From an uncultured Bacteroidales bacterium (lineage in GTDB: Bacteria > Bacteroidota > Bacteroidia > Bacteroidales > Paludibacteraceae), in the NCBI GenBank assembly GCA_934716995.1, contig CAKUYO010000001.1, positions 62,001 to 126,000 on the forward strand: DNA of 64,000 nt, read 5' to 3'. The translations under genes and the position numbers were made by a program. Shown here piece by piece: positions 51,056 to 58,795 of this stretch (position 1 is the first letter of the stretch; each line of letters opens with the position of its first letter). The notes beneath the pieces are model-generated. The model made no database searches and had not been told where the DNA came from. It saw only the letters and a program-made list of their open reading frames with translations.

Positions 51056-52782
51056 TAATCATTTATTTCGAAAATATGTTTAATCTGTTTTCCCCATGCA
51101 TATGCCAACAATGGTGGCACAGCATCGCCAATCTGTTCATACTTGTCTTGAATTGTCCTATCAATGTGAGGTACAATATACGGGCCACCGACAAAGTTAT
51201 ACGAATCAGGGAAAGATTGTAAGCGGGCGCATTCGCGCACGGTCAATGCGCGGTCATAGAGAGGATGAACGAACTCATCCAAACAGTGGCTTGTGACTGT
51301 TGGCGAAGGTTCGTCTATTTTCAAACGGTAGTTGCGTTTAATAAACATCTTCTTCGGAAGAATACGCTCTTTCTGTAAGAGTTCGCGTTCTGCTCCTTGA
51401 TAACGGTCAAACAAGTTTTTCAAACTTTCTCCTTGTTTAAGTAGTGCAAAACGTTTAAGCGTACAATCACGATGTCTCATCGGCATGTGGTTGAGAATTT
51501 TTGGCGATGTCATTCCTTCTCTATGCCAGAATGTATCATCACGCATAAGTTGCTCAAAGTCTGAAAGTTCATCAGTATATTGTGTGCCTTCCACATCACT
51601 ATTTGCGATTACGTTGGGTAGACCTGCCAGAGCTTGACCAACTGTGACTAATGGGCTTTCTCCTACTTTTGGGGATTGTAGTTTCCATTCGGGATAACGA
51701 CATGCGAGAATAAAAAAACGGTTTCGCTTTTGCGGTACACCATATTTCGTGGAATCAAGCACCACTTCAATATAGTTGCCGTAACCAATCTCTTTTAACT
51801 CTTTCTTTAAAATATCAACTATTAAATCACCTTTTTCCCTTTCTGCACGTTTGGAAGTAATTGCCGGTACATTCTCAAAGAGAATCATTTTCGCATTAGC
51901 GATTTGTGCTATACGCAATCCTTCACGGAATAAGAATTGGCGGTCGTCATAGAACGAACGCGAAGTATTTCCTGCTGTTGAGAAGGTCTCACAAGGCATA
52001 CCTGATGTCACCAAATCTACGCCATTAGCCGGAATATATGGCAAAATCTGTTCCGGCGTTACTTTTCGGATGTCCGAATGAATAACATGAACTTCGGGAT
52101 GGTTCGCAGTATATGTCTCACAACAACTTTTAATATATTCAATTGCAATCAAAGTTTGCATACCCGCTGCATGTAAGCCTGTACATATACCACCAGGACC
52201 TGCAAAACAATCAATGTGCGTCAACTTTCCTGCAACCAACCTTAAATCTCCTTCGTTAAAGATGGTCGAATCGGACTCAGAAGGGAATGGATAATCTTTA
52301 GTCAGAGTATCCAAAGTGGTATCCGTGAACGTTTCCCAGATATGCAACTTGTGAGGCTGATACTGGTCATATAAACGCTTAATAAATTGCAACTCAAAAA
52401 CGATGCGTAAATCGTTGGGATCGTTTTCTGGCGTGCCTTCTTTGCGTGTTCCCACTCGTGCAATATTGATGAGATATAAGTCGCGAATACCTGTAAATCC
52501 AAGGTCACATTGTTTCCCAAAATAAGGAATAAAATAGAACAACTTATTTAGAGCAATAGTAGACGGAAACTTTTTGCCAGTATAGTATATCTTTGCCGAC
52601 CCATCAAGGAAATGACGCACGTTGTCCTTTTTGACATTGCAGATAAGAACATTCTTCGACAAATCCAAATTGTCAAAATGTTCTCCTGTATTTTGATTGT
52701 TTACAATCTCAATTGGGTATTCCGCTTGCACACTAAACAAGTCAAGTTCCGAGATTTGAGAGTTACTATTACTTCTAGCCAT
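51055..52782 (-). CDS. DNA (cytosine-5) methyltransferase 2, with long N-terminal extension
   Basis: Methylates carbon 5 of cytosine in a specific sequence, protecting it from the coupled endonuclease. From the ATG at 52782 the product has 575 residues (588 from an ATG at 52821 that overlaps the previous gene). An extension of about 155 residues precedes the methylase core, which starts at LTHIDCFAGPGGICTGLHAA. Motif IV is SGMPCETFSTAGN with the catalytic cysteine (residue 264 from 52782), motif VI is LFENVPAI, motif VIII is QKRNRFFILA, and the C-terminal motif is RECARLQSFPDSY. The extension contains no motif I know and may be a target-recognition or partner-binding domain. Confidence 0.92.
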   Translation of the reverse strand: MARSNSNSQISELDLFSVQAEYPIEIVNNQNTGEHFDNLDLSKNVLICNVKKDNVRHFLDGSAKIYYTGKKFPSTIALNKLFYFIPYFGKQCDLGFTGIRDLYLINIARVGTRKEGTPENDPNDLRIVFELQFIKRLYDQYQPHKLHIWETFTDTTLDTLTKDYPFPSESDSTIFNEGDLRLVAGKLTHIDCFAGPGGICTGLHAAGMQTLIAIEYIKSCCETYTANHPEVHVIHSDIRKVTPEQILPYIPANGVDLVTSGMPCETFSTAGNTSRSFYDDRQFLFREGLRIAQIANAKMILFENVPAITSKRAEREKGDLIVDILKKELKEIGYGNYIEVVLDSTKYGVPQKRNRFFILACRYPEWKLQSPKVGESPLVTVGQALAGLPNVIANSDVEGTQYTDELSDFEQLMRDDTFWHREGMTSPKILNHMPMRHRDCTLKRFALLKQGESLKNLFDRYQGAERELLQKERILPKKMFIKRNYRLKIDEPSPTVTSHCLDEFVHPLYDRALTVRECARLQSFPDSYNFVGGPYIVPHIDRTIQDKYEQIGDAVPPLLAYAWGKQIKHIFEIND

Positions 52783-52795
52783 ATTATTTGGTGAT

Positions 52796-53884
52796 TTACA
52801 ATTTAGAAATAATATATTCACTGTCTATATCAGGGAAACCAATCCTATTGTAATAGCGTGCATAAGTGGCTGCCATTGATTGAGCGTATGGATTGTCTAA
52901 TTTGGCTATCCGTTCGAAATTTGAGCATAGTTGCTCATAAGAAACTATCTCTTTGTTTTGGAAATCAATAATTCTATTCTCAATAAATGGTGTTTGTGGT
53001 AGAAAGAAATATCTATCATTTTTTCCAGAATTGATAAATCGCTTCAGGTTATCAATGTATTTATCTTTATTTTGTATATATTTCTTGTACTCCTTCGTGT
53101 CAATTAGCAAACTTGTTTTTAGGAGCACCACATGATCCACTTTTCTTTTACTATCTTTTCTGACAATAAAATCACATGAAGGCGTAAGCACTACATATAT
53201 ATTATTATTTTCTGTATGACGCAAAATCTCTCCAGTTTGAAATTCCTTGGTTGTGTCTGTGGGATATATATAAAATTCCATTGGATGAACTTTATCTTCT
53301 TTTATGGTCTCATCTTCCAGCACTTGTCGAATATTATCTCTTGAAAGTGAATCTGCCATATTTCTCAATAACATATAACCGAGAGAAATATCATCTGATT
53401 CAGGTTTGAATATATCATTTTTTCGGTGTATAGTCTCCCAGAAATATTTTCTGAATTCATCTTCAACAAAGGAATGCACTTTTTCTTTTAAAAGAGGTAA
53501 GTTGTGTTTTGTTAGGCGTTTTATTTCGGAAAGCAGGGATTCTATATCATCCGATTTGTTTGCGACACCGACAACTTGAGAACGTAAATGCGTTACACTT
53601 GCGGGATTCGCAGAATAAAAAATTACGGGCACAAATATGTAAGAACAAATATCTTCAAAGATAGTACTACCTTCATCTGTTCCTCCAGACATTGCATTCC
53701 CTTTAAACAAATCCAATACTATTAGATTGTATTTTGAACTTTTTTCTACAGCATTCTCGAAAGATGTCTCACTATCAACCGTCATTATGTGGTCATTAAT
53801 AGTCTTTCCAACCAAAACATCTCTCAAATCAATAAAGTTTTCCATGTCATCATCGACATATAATATTTTTATTTCTTTACTCAT
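52796..53884 (-). CDS. Receiver-domain protein of the methylase operon
   Basis: Predicted phosphorylation-controlled partner of the dual-GHKL ATPase. The 362-residue product has an N-terminal CheY-like receiver domain with the complete active site: acidic pocket D11-D13, phosphoacceptor D58 (IVLDLFKG), switch S91 (IFYSANP) and K110. The insert after D58 (NAMSGGTDEGSTIF) is longer than in standard response regulators. The remaining 220 residues contain no DNA-binding domain that I recognise; the segment VVLTPSCDFIVRKDSKRKVD is distinctive. It begins in an ATGA overlap with the ATPase gene and ends 13 bases before the second methylase. Confidence 0.8.
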   Translation of the reverse strand: MSKEIKILYVDDDMENFIDLRDVLVGKTINDHIMTVDSETSFENAVEKSSKYNLIVLDLFKGNAMSGGTDEGSTIFEDICSYIFVPVIFYSANPASVTHLRSQVVGVANKSDDIESLLSEIKRLTKHNLPLLKEKVHSFVEDEFRKYFWETIHRKNDIFKPESDDISLGYMLLRNMADSLSRDNIRQVLEDETIKEDKVHPMEFYIYPTDTTKEFQTGEILRHTENNNIYVVLTPSCDFIVRKDSKRKVDHVVLLKTSLLIDTKEYKKYIQNKDKYIDNLKRFINSGKNDRYFFLPQTPFIENRIIDFQNKEIVSYEQLCSNFERIAKLDNPYAQSMAATYARYYNRIGFPDIDSEYIISKL

Positions 53885-56022
53885 ATCCGTTTTTTAAATA
53901 AAAGTTTAAACGATGCGCCTTCAAGCCCCCCTTCTTTAACTAAAGATAATTCACCATTATATTCAGCCATTATTTCTCCGACAATAGCCAATCCAAGTCC
54001 AATACCATCAGGTTTTGTGCTAAAGTAGGGGTTAAATATATCATCCTCTGTTCCTTCTTTTACACCAGGACCGTTATCTGAAACTATTATAGAAAGTCCT
54101 TCCATCTCATCTTCAACTTTGATTTCAAGTTTCCTCTTATTTTCAACTGTAGATAGCCAATAGATAGCATTCTGAATTAAGTTCATCAGCATTACAGATA
54201 ATTCGCTTTCATCAATTGTAACTTTATGTTGAGTTTGAGAAACGGAGTACTCGATATTGTATTTATTAAATTCTTCTTCGCATAGAACATATTGATTTTT
54301 AACAACATCTTCAATAATAATAGTTTGTGGACGTCCTCTCCTTCTTCCTCCAAAAGGCTCTAATCTTTTAAACAGAAGAGAGAAGTCTTTCTTTACAGAT
54401 TGAATTTCAGATGCTTTGTCGCTGATTTTTTGTATATCCACATCTTTTTTGAGAGTCTCTTCAAATATAAAACGCGACTTTAGATCTATTTTGTGCAAAT
54501 ATTGTCCTCCATCATGAATAATAGGATCAATCAATTGCCCTAATGTGGATAAACGTCTATATCTTGAGATTATCTCTTGGAGTTTTGTGGCGGTTTCTTT
54601 CAGGGCAATATCTTTTTGACTGATTAGATTTAATATCTCATCTGCACTTGGTTTTTCTTCCTTAATTTTAGATGTTATAGATGATAAGGATAGTTGCTCG
54701 AAAAGACTTAAGGCAACTTGGGGCTTATCGTTTTCACGAGGGCGCTCTCCATATCGACGTTGCTCGACTTCATTTAGCAAGCATTTAATATACTCTTTTA
54801 AATCTTCAAATGCTTGGCTCTCAACAAGTCCTTCTCGGTTACTTTGGTCTTGCAGGTGCGGATTTGTATCAAGACCGATAGACACATATCCTACAATCTG
54901 ATTATTGCTCAATCTCAATGTAGGATTATTAACACGGCGTATATCAAGGCGAACCCAATCGTTATTCTGATTGCCGTAAGGTAAAACTCGTATATTGTCT
55001 CTGTAAATACTTATTCCGCATAGTTCATCCAAATCTTTTTTTATGTCATTTACAAGAGCATTTGTTTCGTGTGCTAAATTATTCAAATTTTCACTATCTC
55101 TATCCCAAATTTTGAATTCAAATGAAAAAGGACCTGCAGTATATTCTCTTGGGAAAATACTTTTTGGGAAATTTAATATCTCCTCTATGCCTTTCTGTTT
55201 GCTATAAAAAATCACATTATGAGGTTCACCATTTTCTAACACACCTCCTTTTATATAATAATTGGGTTTATTGAGAGTCTCCGGGCGTTCTATAACACCT
55301 GACAGATTACTACCAAATTGATCGGGGAGATTAATGCTGATAAGAAAATCTTCAGCAGGAACAACAGGGTTCATTAATCGAGATAATGCAATTCGTAGAG
55401 AACGAATATCGCCCTCAGTCCAATCTGCATTCAATTCGTTTAATTTCAAAATTGTTCCACAATCACGGATTTCTTTAGATGGACGAGTAAACCAATTGAT
55501 TTTAATGTCTTCCAAATAATTTTCTTCTTCGGCAAAGGCTTCCCAATCAAAGGATACGACAATTTCATCTTTCCCGATTTGCTTGGATACTAGTTCTAAT
55601 CTGCGAGATATTTTAGCAGAGGCAAATCGTCCAATACCTTTTTCTCCAGAAAATTTTCTATTAGGATTTTGGTTGTCTTTCTTCTTTTTATAGTTGGTAG
55701 CAGGTTCCATCCAAGCGTGCTGAATGGTATCAAAGTCCATACCATGACCTTGGTCATATATAATAATAGAAGCACCTTCTTTTTTGATACATTTTACTTT
55801 TTCTATTATCTCTTTACGTCCCTTTCCTCGAATAATCTCTTTCTCTGCAACCTCTCCTGCAAAAGTAATATCTACAATCGGAGAACCAGCATCATAACTA
55901 TTTTTCACCAATTCTGTAATAGCAACATTGTCATTGCTGATTAATTCTTCACCAATAGTCCTAATCAGTCGTGCACGCGGCTTGAATACAAATTGTCCAC
56001 TATCAATTATGTTTTTGCTCAT
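53881..56022 (-). CDS. Dual-GHKL ATPase: MutL/MORC-like domain fused to a histidine-kinase-like domain
   Basis: A 713-residue cytosolic protein with two GHKL ATP-binding sites. The N-terminal one (about 20-260) looks like Hsp90/MutL/MORC ATPases: ITELVKNSYDAG (E37, N41, D44), IIYDQGHGMD, and GEKGIGRFASAK. A middle region follows, then a coiled-coil-like stretch (about 455-560) with a degenerate dimerisation/phosphoacceptor motif LIDPIIHDGGQY (His503). The C-terminal HATPase_c domain has all boxes: LMNLIQNAIYW, IIVSDNGPGVKEG and GIGLGLAIVGEIM. There are no membrane segments or sensor domain. Both ends overlap neighbours by four bases (ATGA), tying it to the methylase upstream and the receiver protein downstream. 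Role inferred: ATP-driven sensor that signals to the receiver protein. Confidence 0.85.
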   Translation of the reverse strand: MSKNIIDSGQFVFKPRARLIRTIGEELISNDNVAITELVKNSYDAGSPIVDITFAGEVAEKEIIRGKGRKEIIEKVKCIKKEGASIIIYDQGHGMDFDTIQHAWMEPATNYKKKKDNQNPNRKFSGEKGIGRFASAKISRRLELVSKQIGKDEIVVSFDWEAFAEEENYLEDIKINWFTRPSKEIRDCGTILKLNELNADWTEGDIRSLRIALSRLMNPVVPAEDFLISINLPDQFGSNLSGVIERPETLNKPNYYIKGGVLENGEPHNVIFYSKQKGIEEILNFPKSIFPREYTAGPFSFEFKIWDRDSENLNNLAHETNALVNDIKKDLDELCGISIYRDNIRVLPYGNQNNDWVRLDIRRVNNPTLRLSNNQIVGYVSIGLDTNPHLQDQSNREGLVESQAFEDLKEYIKCLLNEVEQRRYGERPRENDKPQVALSLFEQLSLSSITSKIKEEKPSADEILNLISQKDIALKETATKLQEIISRYRRLSTLGQLIDPIIHDGGQYLHKIDLKSRFIFEETLKKDVDIQKISDKASEIQSVKKDFSLLFKRLEPFGGRRRGRPQTIIIEDVVKNQYVLCEEEFNKYNIEYSVSQTQHKVTIDESELSVMLMNLIQNAIYWLSTVENKRKLEIKVEDEMEGLSIIVSDNGPGVKEGTEDDIFNPYFSTKPDGIGLGLAIVGEIMAEYNGELSLVKEGGLEGASFKLLFKKRI

Positions 56023-57299
56023 GATAACATATTTTTAATTTTGAATGCTATTTTATACGCCAATATAACCGGCACTGCATTACCTATTTGTTTGAAAGCA
56101 GCACTTCTTGAACCTTCAAAAAAATAATCATCAGGGAAAGACTGTAAACGTGCAGCCTCTCTAATAGTAATTGAACGAACATTATCAACGTTAGGGTACA
56201 ATGTTGGATAGATATAGTAGTGCCCATCCATTGCAATATGCGCCACAACCGTATGGCTACACCCATATGGATCAACAACCGAAAATCTGTTTAAAAAACT
56301 TTGTTTGTTTTTATGTTTTTGATGATCTTCTGGAATTTCCGTATAAGAAAGTTGTTTCTTTGTCTCCAGAAATTTCTTCAAAGCCATTACATATATTTCA
56401 CGATCGTTCAGATTGTTCGGTCGTGCAATGTGTTGGGTGGTAAAATTCAGGACTCCCCTAATGTGGGAAGTTCGAAGATAATCCATCTTTGATAGAGGTT
56501 GAGTATAATCTACAACTCCACACAATTTTCCTTCTCCAGCTCGCCGAGTTGGCAAATCTGAAAAGACATCACGTAGAACTTGATAATGATTCTCTTCCTT
56601 TGGCAATGTGGGATAGTGACAGCATTGGCGATTTTTTTGCCAACCTATAATAATCACTCTTTGACGATTTTGCAAGACACCGTATTCCGAAGCTAATTGT
56701 ACTTTGTATTGTATTTCATAATCCAATTCATGTACTAACCTTTGTAAATCAGCGAAAGGTTTCCCTCCTTTTGCAGTGAGTATGCCTAAAACATTTTCAA
56801 AAACAAACATTTTAGGTCTATAGCGTTCTATAAATCGTACATAATATTTGTACAATTCATTGCGGGGGTCTTTTTCAATCTGTTTTTTTCCTAACCGTGC
56901 ACGTCCTGCAATAGAGTAGGCTTGACACGGGGGACCGCCTACGATTACATCTATTCTTTTTCTTCCTTTCAGAGTGTCTACTTTTGAGAATATCTCATTT
57001 ATGGTGTCTTCTCCGATGGTTGCTTGTATTACTGTATCTATTACAGATTTGGGAACTTTATCCCATAACCACTGCCCACTTTCTCTTTCTTTTTTGTTCT
57101 TTAGATATTGCTCGTATATATTTAACTGCTTATTTTCTGCTAAATAATGAAATGCGGCACGTGTACGAAGCGTATCACATGCATAATGATCCATTTCAAT
57201 ATGTGCAATAGGATTATAACCAGCTTGTACGAACCCTTCGGAGAGCCCGCCAGCACCTGCAAAAAGGTCTATAATATTATATTTGCGCTTTCTCTGCAT
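56019..57299 (-). CDS. DNA (cytosine-5) methyltransferase 1
   Basis: First gene of the operon. From the ATG at 57299 the product has 426 residues (429 from an ATG nine bases upstream). The C5-methylase motifs are in order: I, IIDLFAGAGGLSEGFVQAG; IV, VGGPPCQAYSIAGR with the catalytic cysteine (residue 125 from 57299); VI, FVFENVLGI; VIII, QNRQRVIIIG; IX/X, RSITIREAARLQSFPDDY and QIGNAVPVILAY. It differs from the second methylase throughout, so this is not a recent duplication. Two different C5 methylases in one restriction operon often mean an asymmetric site with one enzyme per strand. The next gene overlaps its stop by four bases. Confidence 0.93.
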   Translation of the reverse strand: MQRKRKYNIIDLFAGAGGLSEGFVQAGYNPIAHIEMDHYACDTLRTRAAFHYLAENKQLNIYEQYLKNKKERESGQWLWDKVPKSVIDTVIQATIGEDTINEIFSKVDTLKGRKRIDVIVGGPPCQAYSIAGRARLGKKQIEKDPRNELYKYYVRFIERYRPKMFVFENVLGILTAKGGKPFADLQRLVHELDYEIQYKVQLASEYGVLQNRQRVIIIGWQKNRQCCHYPTLPKEENHYQVLRDVFSDLPTRRAGEGKLCGVVDYTQPLSKMDYLRTSHIRGVLNFTTQHIARPNNLNDREIYVMALKKFLETKKQLSYTEIPEDHQKHKNKQSFLNRFSVVDPYGCSHTVVAHIAMDGHYYIYPTLYPNVDNVRSITIREAARLQSFPDDYFFEGSRSAAFKQIGNAVPVILAYKIAFKIKNMLS

Positions 57300-57335
57300 A
57301 GTACACACTCAATACACATAGTACAAATTAGGGCG

Positions 57336-57367
57336 TAAAGATACGAAAAGTAATTGACATGTGCAAA
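57336..57367 (-). promoter_or_regulatory. Promoter of the methylase-ATPase-receiver operon
   Basis: On the minus strand: TTTG (57364-57367), 20 bases, TATCTTTA (57336-57343, one mismatch to TAnnTTTG), about 37 bases before the first methylase start. Confidence 0.65.
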
Positions 57368-57369
57368 TG

Positions 57370-57646
57370 GATTTTGATTTTTGTCTTTCAAGGATTGGGC
57401 TAATGTGGCGAATAGGACAAATAGGGCTCCATCAAAGCCCATGCAGTACCATTAAAAACACTGATAGACATATAATTATCCGTAAATTGACCACGAATTG
57501 CATTATCGGGTACAGGCATCCGCTAATTGCCGTGTAATTGACCGTTAATCTGATTCGTTACTATAGAGTAGAATATACACCAAAATCTATCAGTGAAAGA
57601 AAAATTTTCTTGCAACGTTTTGTGTAGTGTCCATTTAGGAACGCAA
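57370..57646. other. Gene-free stretch behind the operon promoter
   Basis: It contains words such as CGTAAATTGACC, CTAATTGCC and CGTGTAATTGACCG (57478-57550) resembling other gaps in the window. No gene is supported; open frames on the minus strand (57523-57770) run through homopolymers and a hairpin and have no family match that I recognise. Confidence 0.45.
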
Positions 57647-57732
57647 TTTTTTTTTGGGGGGTACACTTCCTTTCCCCCCCTGTCAGCCCTTGTTGAGGGT
57701 ACCAAAACAGGGCTGACAGGGGGGGGGGGAGG
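57647..57732. repeat. Long GC-rich hairpin with homopolymer tracts
   Basis: T9G6 (57647-57661), then a perfect 17-bp inverted repeat: C7-TGTCAGCCCT (57674-57690), an 18-base loop, AGGGCTGACA-G7 (57709-57725). The G-run continues to 11. Neither strand has the T-run directly after the stem expected of a simple terminator. It lies between the promoter of the restriction operon and the decayed YhcG gene. Confidence 0.8.
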
Positions 57733-57828
57733 AAAAAAAGTTGGCTGATATTTTTATCCATTTTGCGCAAAGTCTTTCAACTTTCCGCTGCAAAGATACA
57801 CGTTTTTGTATATGCAATAAAATCTATA

Positions 57829-58740
57829 TTATTCGATAGCCTCCAGTTGATTTTCAATCTCTTCAATAGTTGGTATCGTGCCTTCCACATTAGCAGGATA
57901 GAGTTGCTGCAATTCATACTCGGATATTCCCAAGGGCTGACTACTTGACTCTAACGCATATTGGGCAATCAGGTTGTTCTTTTCTTTGCATATCAGCAAC
58001 CCTATTGTCGGATTGTCACGCCCTTCTTTGCGCAGGATATGGTTACATGCCACCACATAGCCGCCGAGTTGTCCCACATCAGCAAAATCAAACTCGCCAA
58101 TCTTGACCTCTACCACCACATAGCACGACAGGTTAAGATTGTAGAATAGCAAATCAACAAATCGCTCTTTATCTGCAATTTGCAGGCGATACTCTTTGCC
58201 TACATACGCAAAACCAGTGCCCAATTCAATCAGAAATTGAGTGATGTTTTGCAGTAAAGCGTCTTTCAGTTTCCGCTCATTATAACGCTCTGCGTAATAC
58301 CTGCAAAGGCAAAATTGTAGGGATCTTTGGTTATTTCTTGTGCGAGGTCGCTTTCCGCAGGCGGCAGTGTATGGTTGAAATTGGTAAGTGCCCTACCTTG
58401 CCGCTCATACAGGTCTGTACCCATAAAATTCAAGAGCATGCTGCGGCTCCAACCGTTTTGCAAGGTCTGCTGCACGTAAAACAAAGCCTTGTTCGGGTCG
58501 TCGGAACACTTGTCGATGATGTATTTGTGATGTCCCCAAGGAATAGAGAACAGGTCTGTTTCTAGTTTTTGAGCAATCTGCTGCGTGTGGGCGGTATCTT
58601 CACTTGGCAAATCTTCCCCAAGTTGGGGAAGATTTATAAGCAGTTGGTTATAAAGTTCAAAGAAACGTTTTGCATAGCGGATAGAGGTCTCCGAAAAACA
58701 CGTTACGTCGGGGATAGATTGCCGCAAATCCCTGCTAATT
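57829..58740 (-). pseudogene. YhcG-type PD-(D/E)xK nuclease gene (DUF1016), truncated and frameshifted
   Basis: Two frames together make most of a DUF1016/YhcG nuclease. The upstream part (58266-58727) reads RQSIPDVTCFSETSIRYAKR to DPYNFAFAG; the downstream part (57829 to about 58300) reads YYAERYNERKLKDALLQNIT through the nuclease core ERFVDLLFYNL and YVVVEVKIGEF to ESSSQPLGISEYEL. They differ by one base near 58300. The N-terminal 80 or so residues are missing: an in-frame stop sits next to the promoter at 58747. Related YhcG genes occur in genomic islands and beside restriction genes. Both defects could be real decay; the frameshift alone could be a sequencing error. Confidence 0.85.
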
Positions 58741-58746
58741 TTCTTG

Positions 58747-58778
58747 CAAAGATACTCGTTTTAAGGCAAATATGCAAA
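58747..58778 (-). promoter_or_regulatory. Promoter abutting the truncated YhcG gene
   Basis: On the minus strand: TTTG (58775-58778), 20 bases, TATCTTTG (58747-58754). The YhcG reading frame remnant begins within ten bases, so promoter and N-terminal truncation abut. A diverged copy of the -7 region (CAAAGATACACG, 57791-57802) lies just past the 3' end of the same gene. Confidence 0.75.
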
Positions 58779-58795
58779 TCTATTTACATATATCG

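Noticed and set aside
52796..56022. Ordinary two-component system or the Detocs defence system
   Set aside because: The kinase has no sensor or membrane segment and carries an additional MORC-like GHKL domain; the receiver has no DNA-binding output, and there is no third Detocs-type component. The overlaps with methylase genes fit a restriction operon better.
57523..57770. Two minus-strand frames of 60-69 codons upstream of the restriction operon
   Set aside because: They pass through homopolymer runs and the long hairpin; no ribosome-binding site or family pattern. Kept only as gap description.
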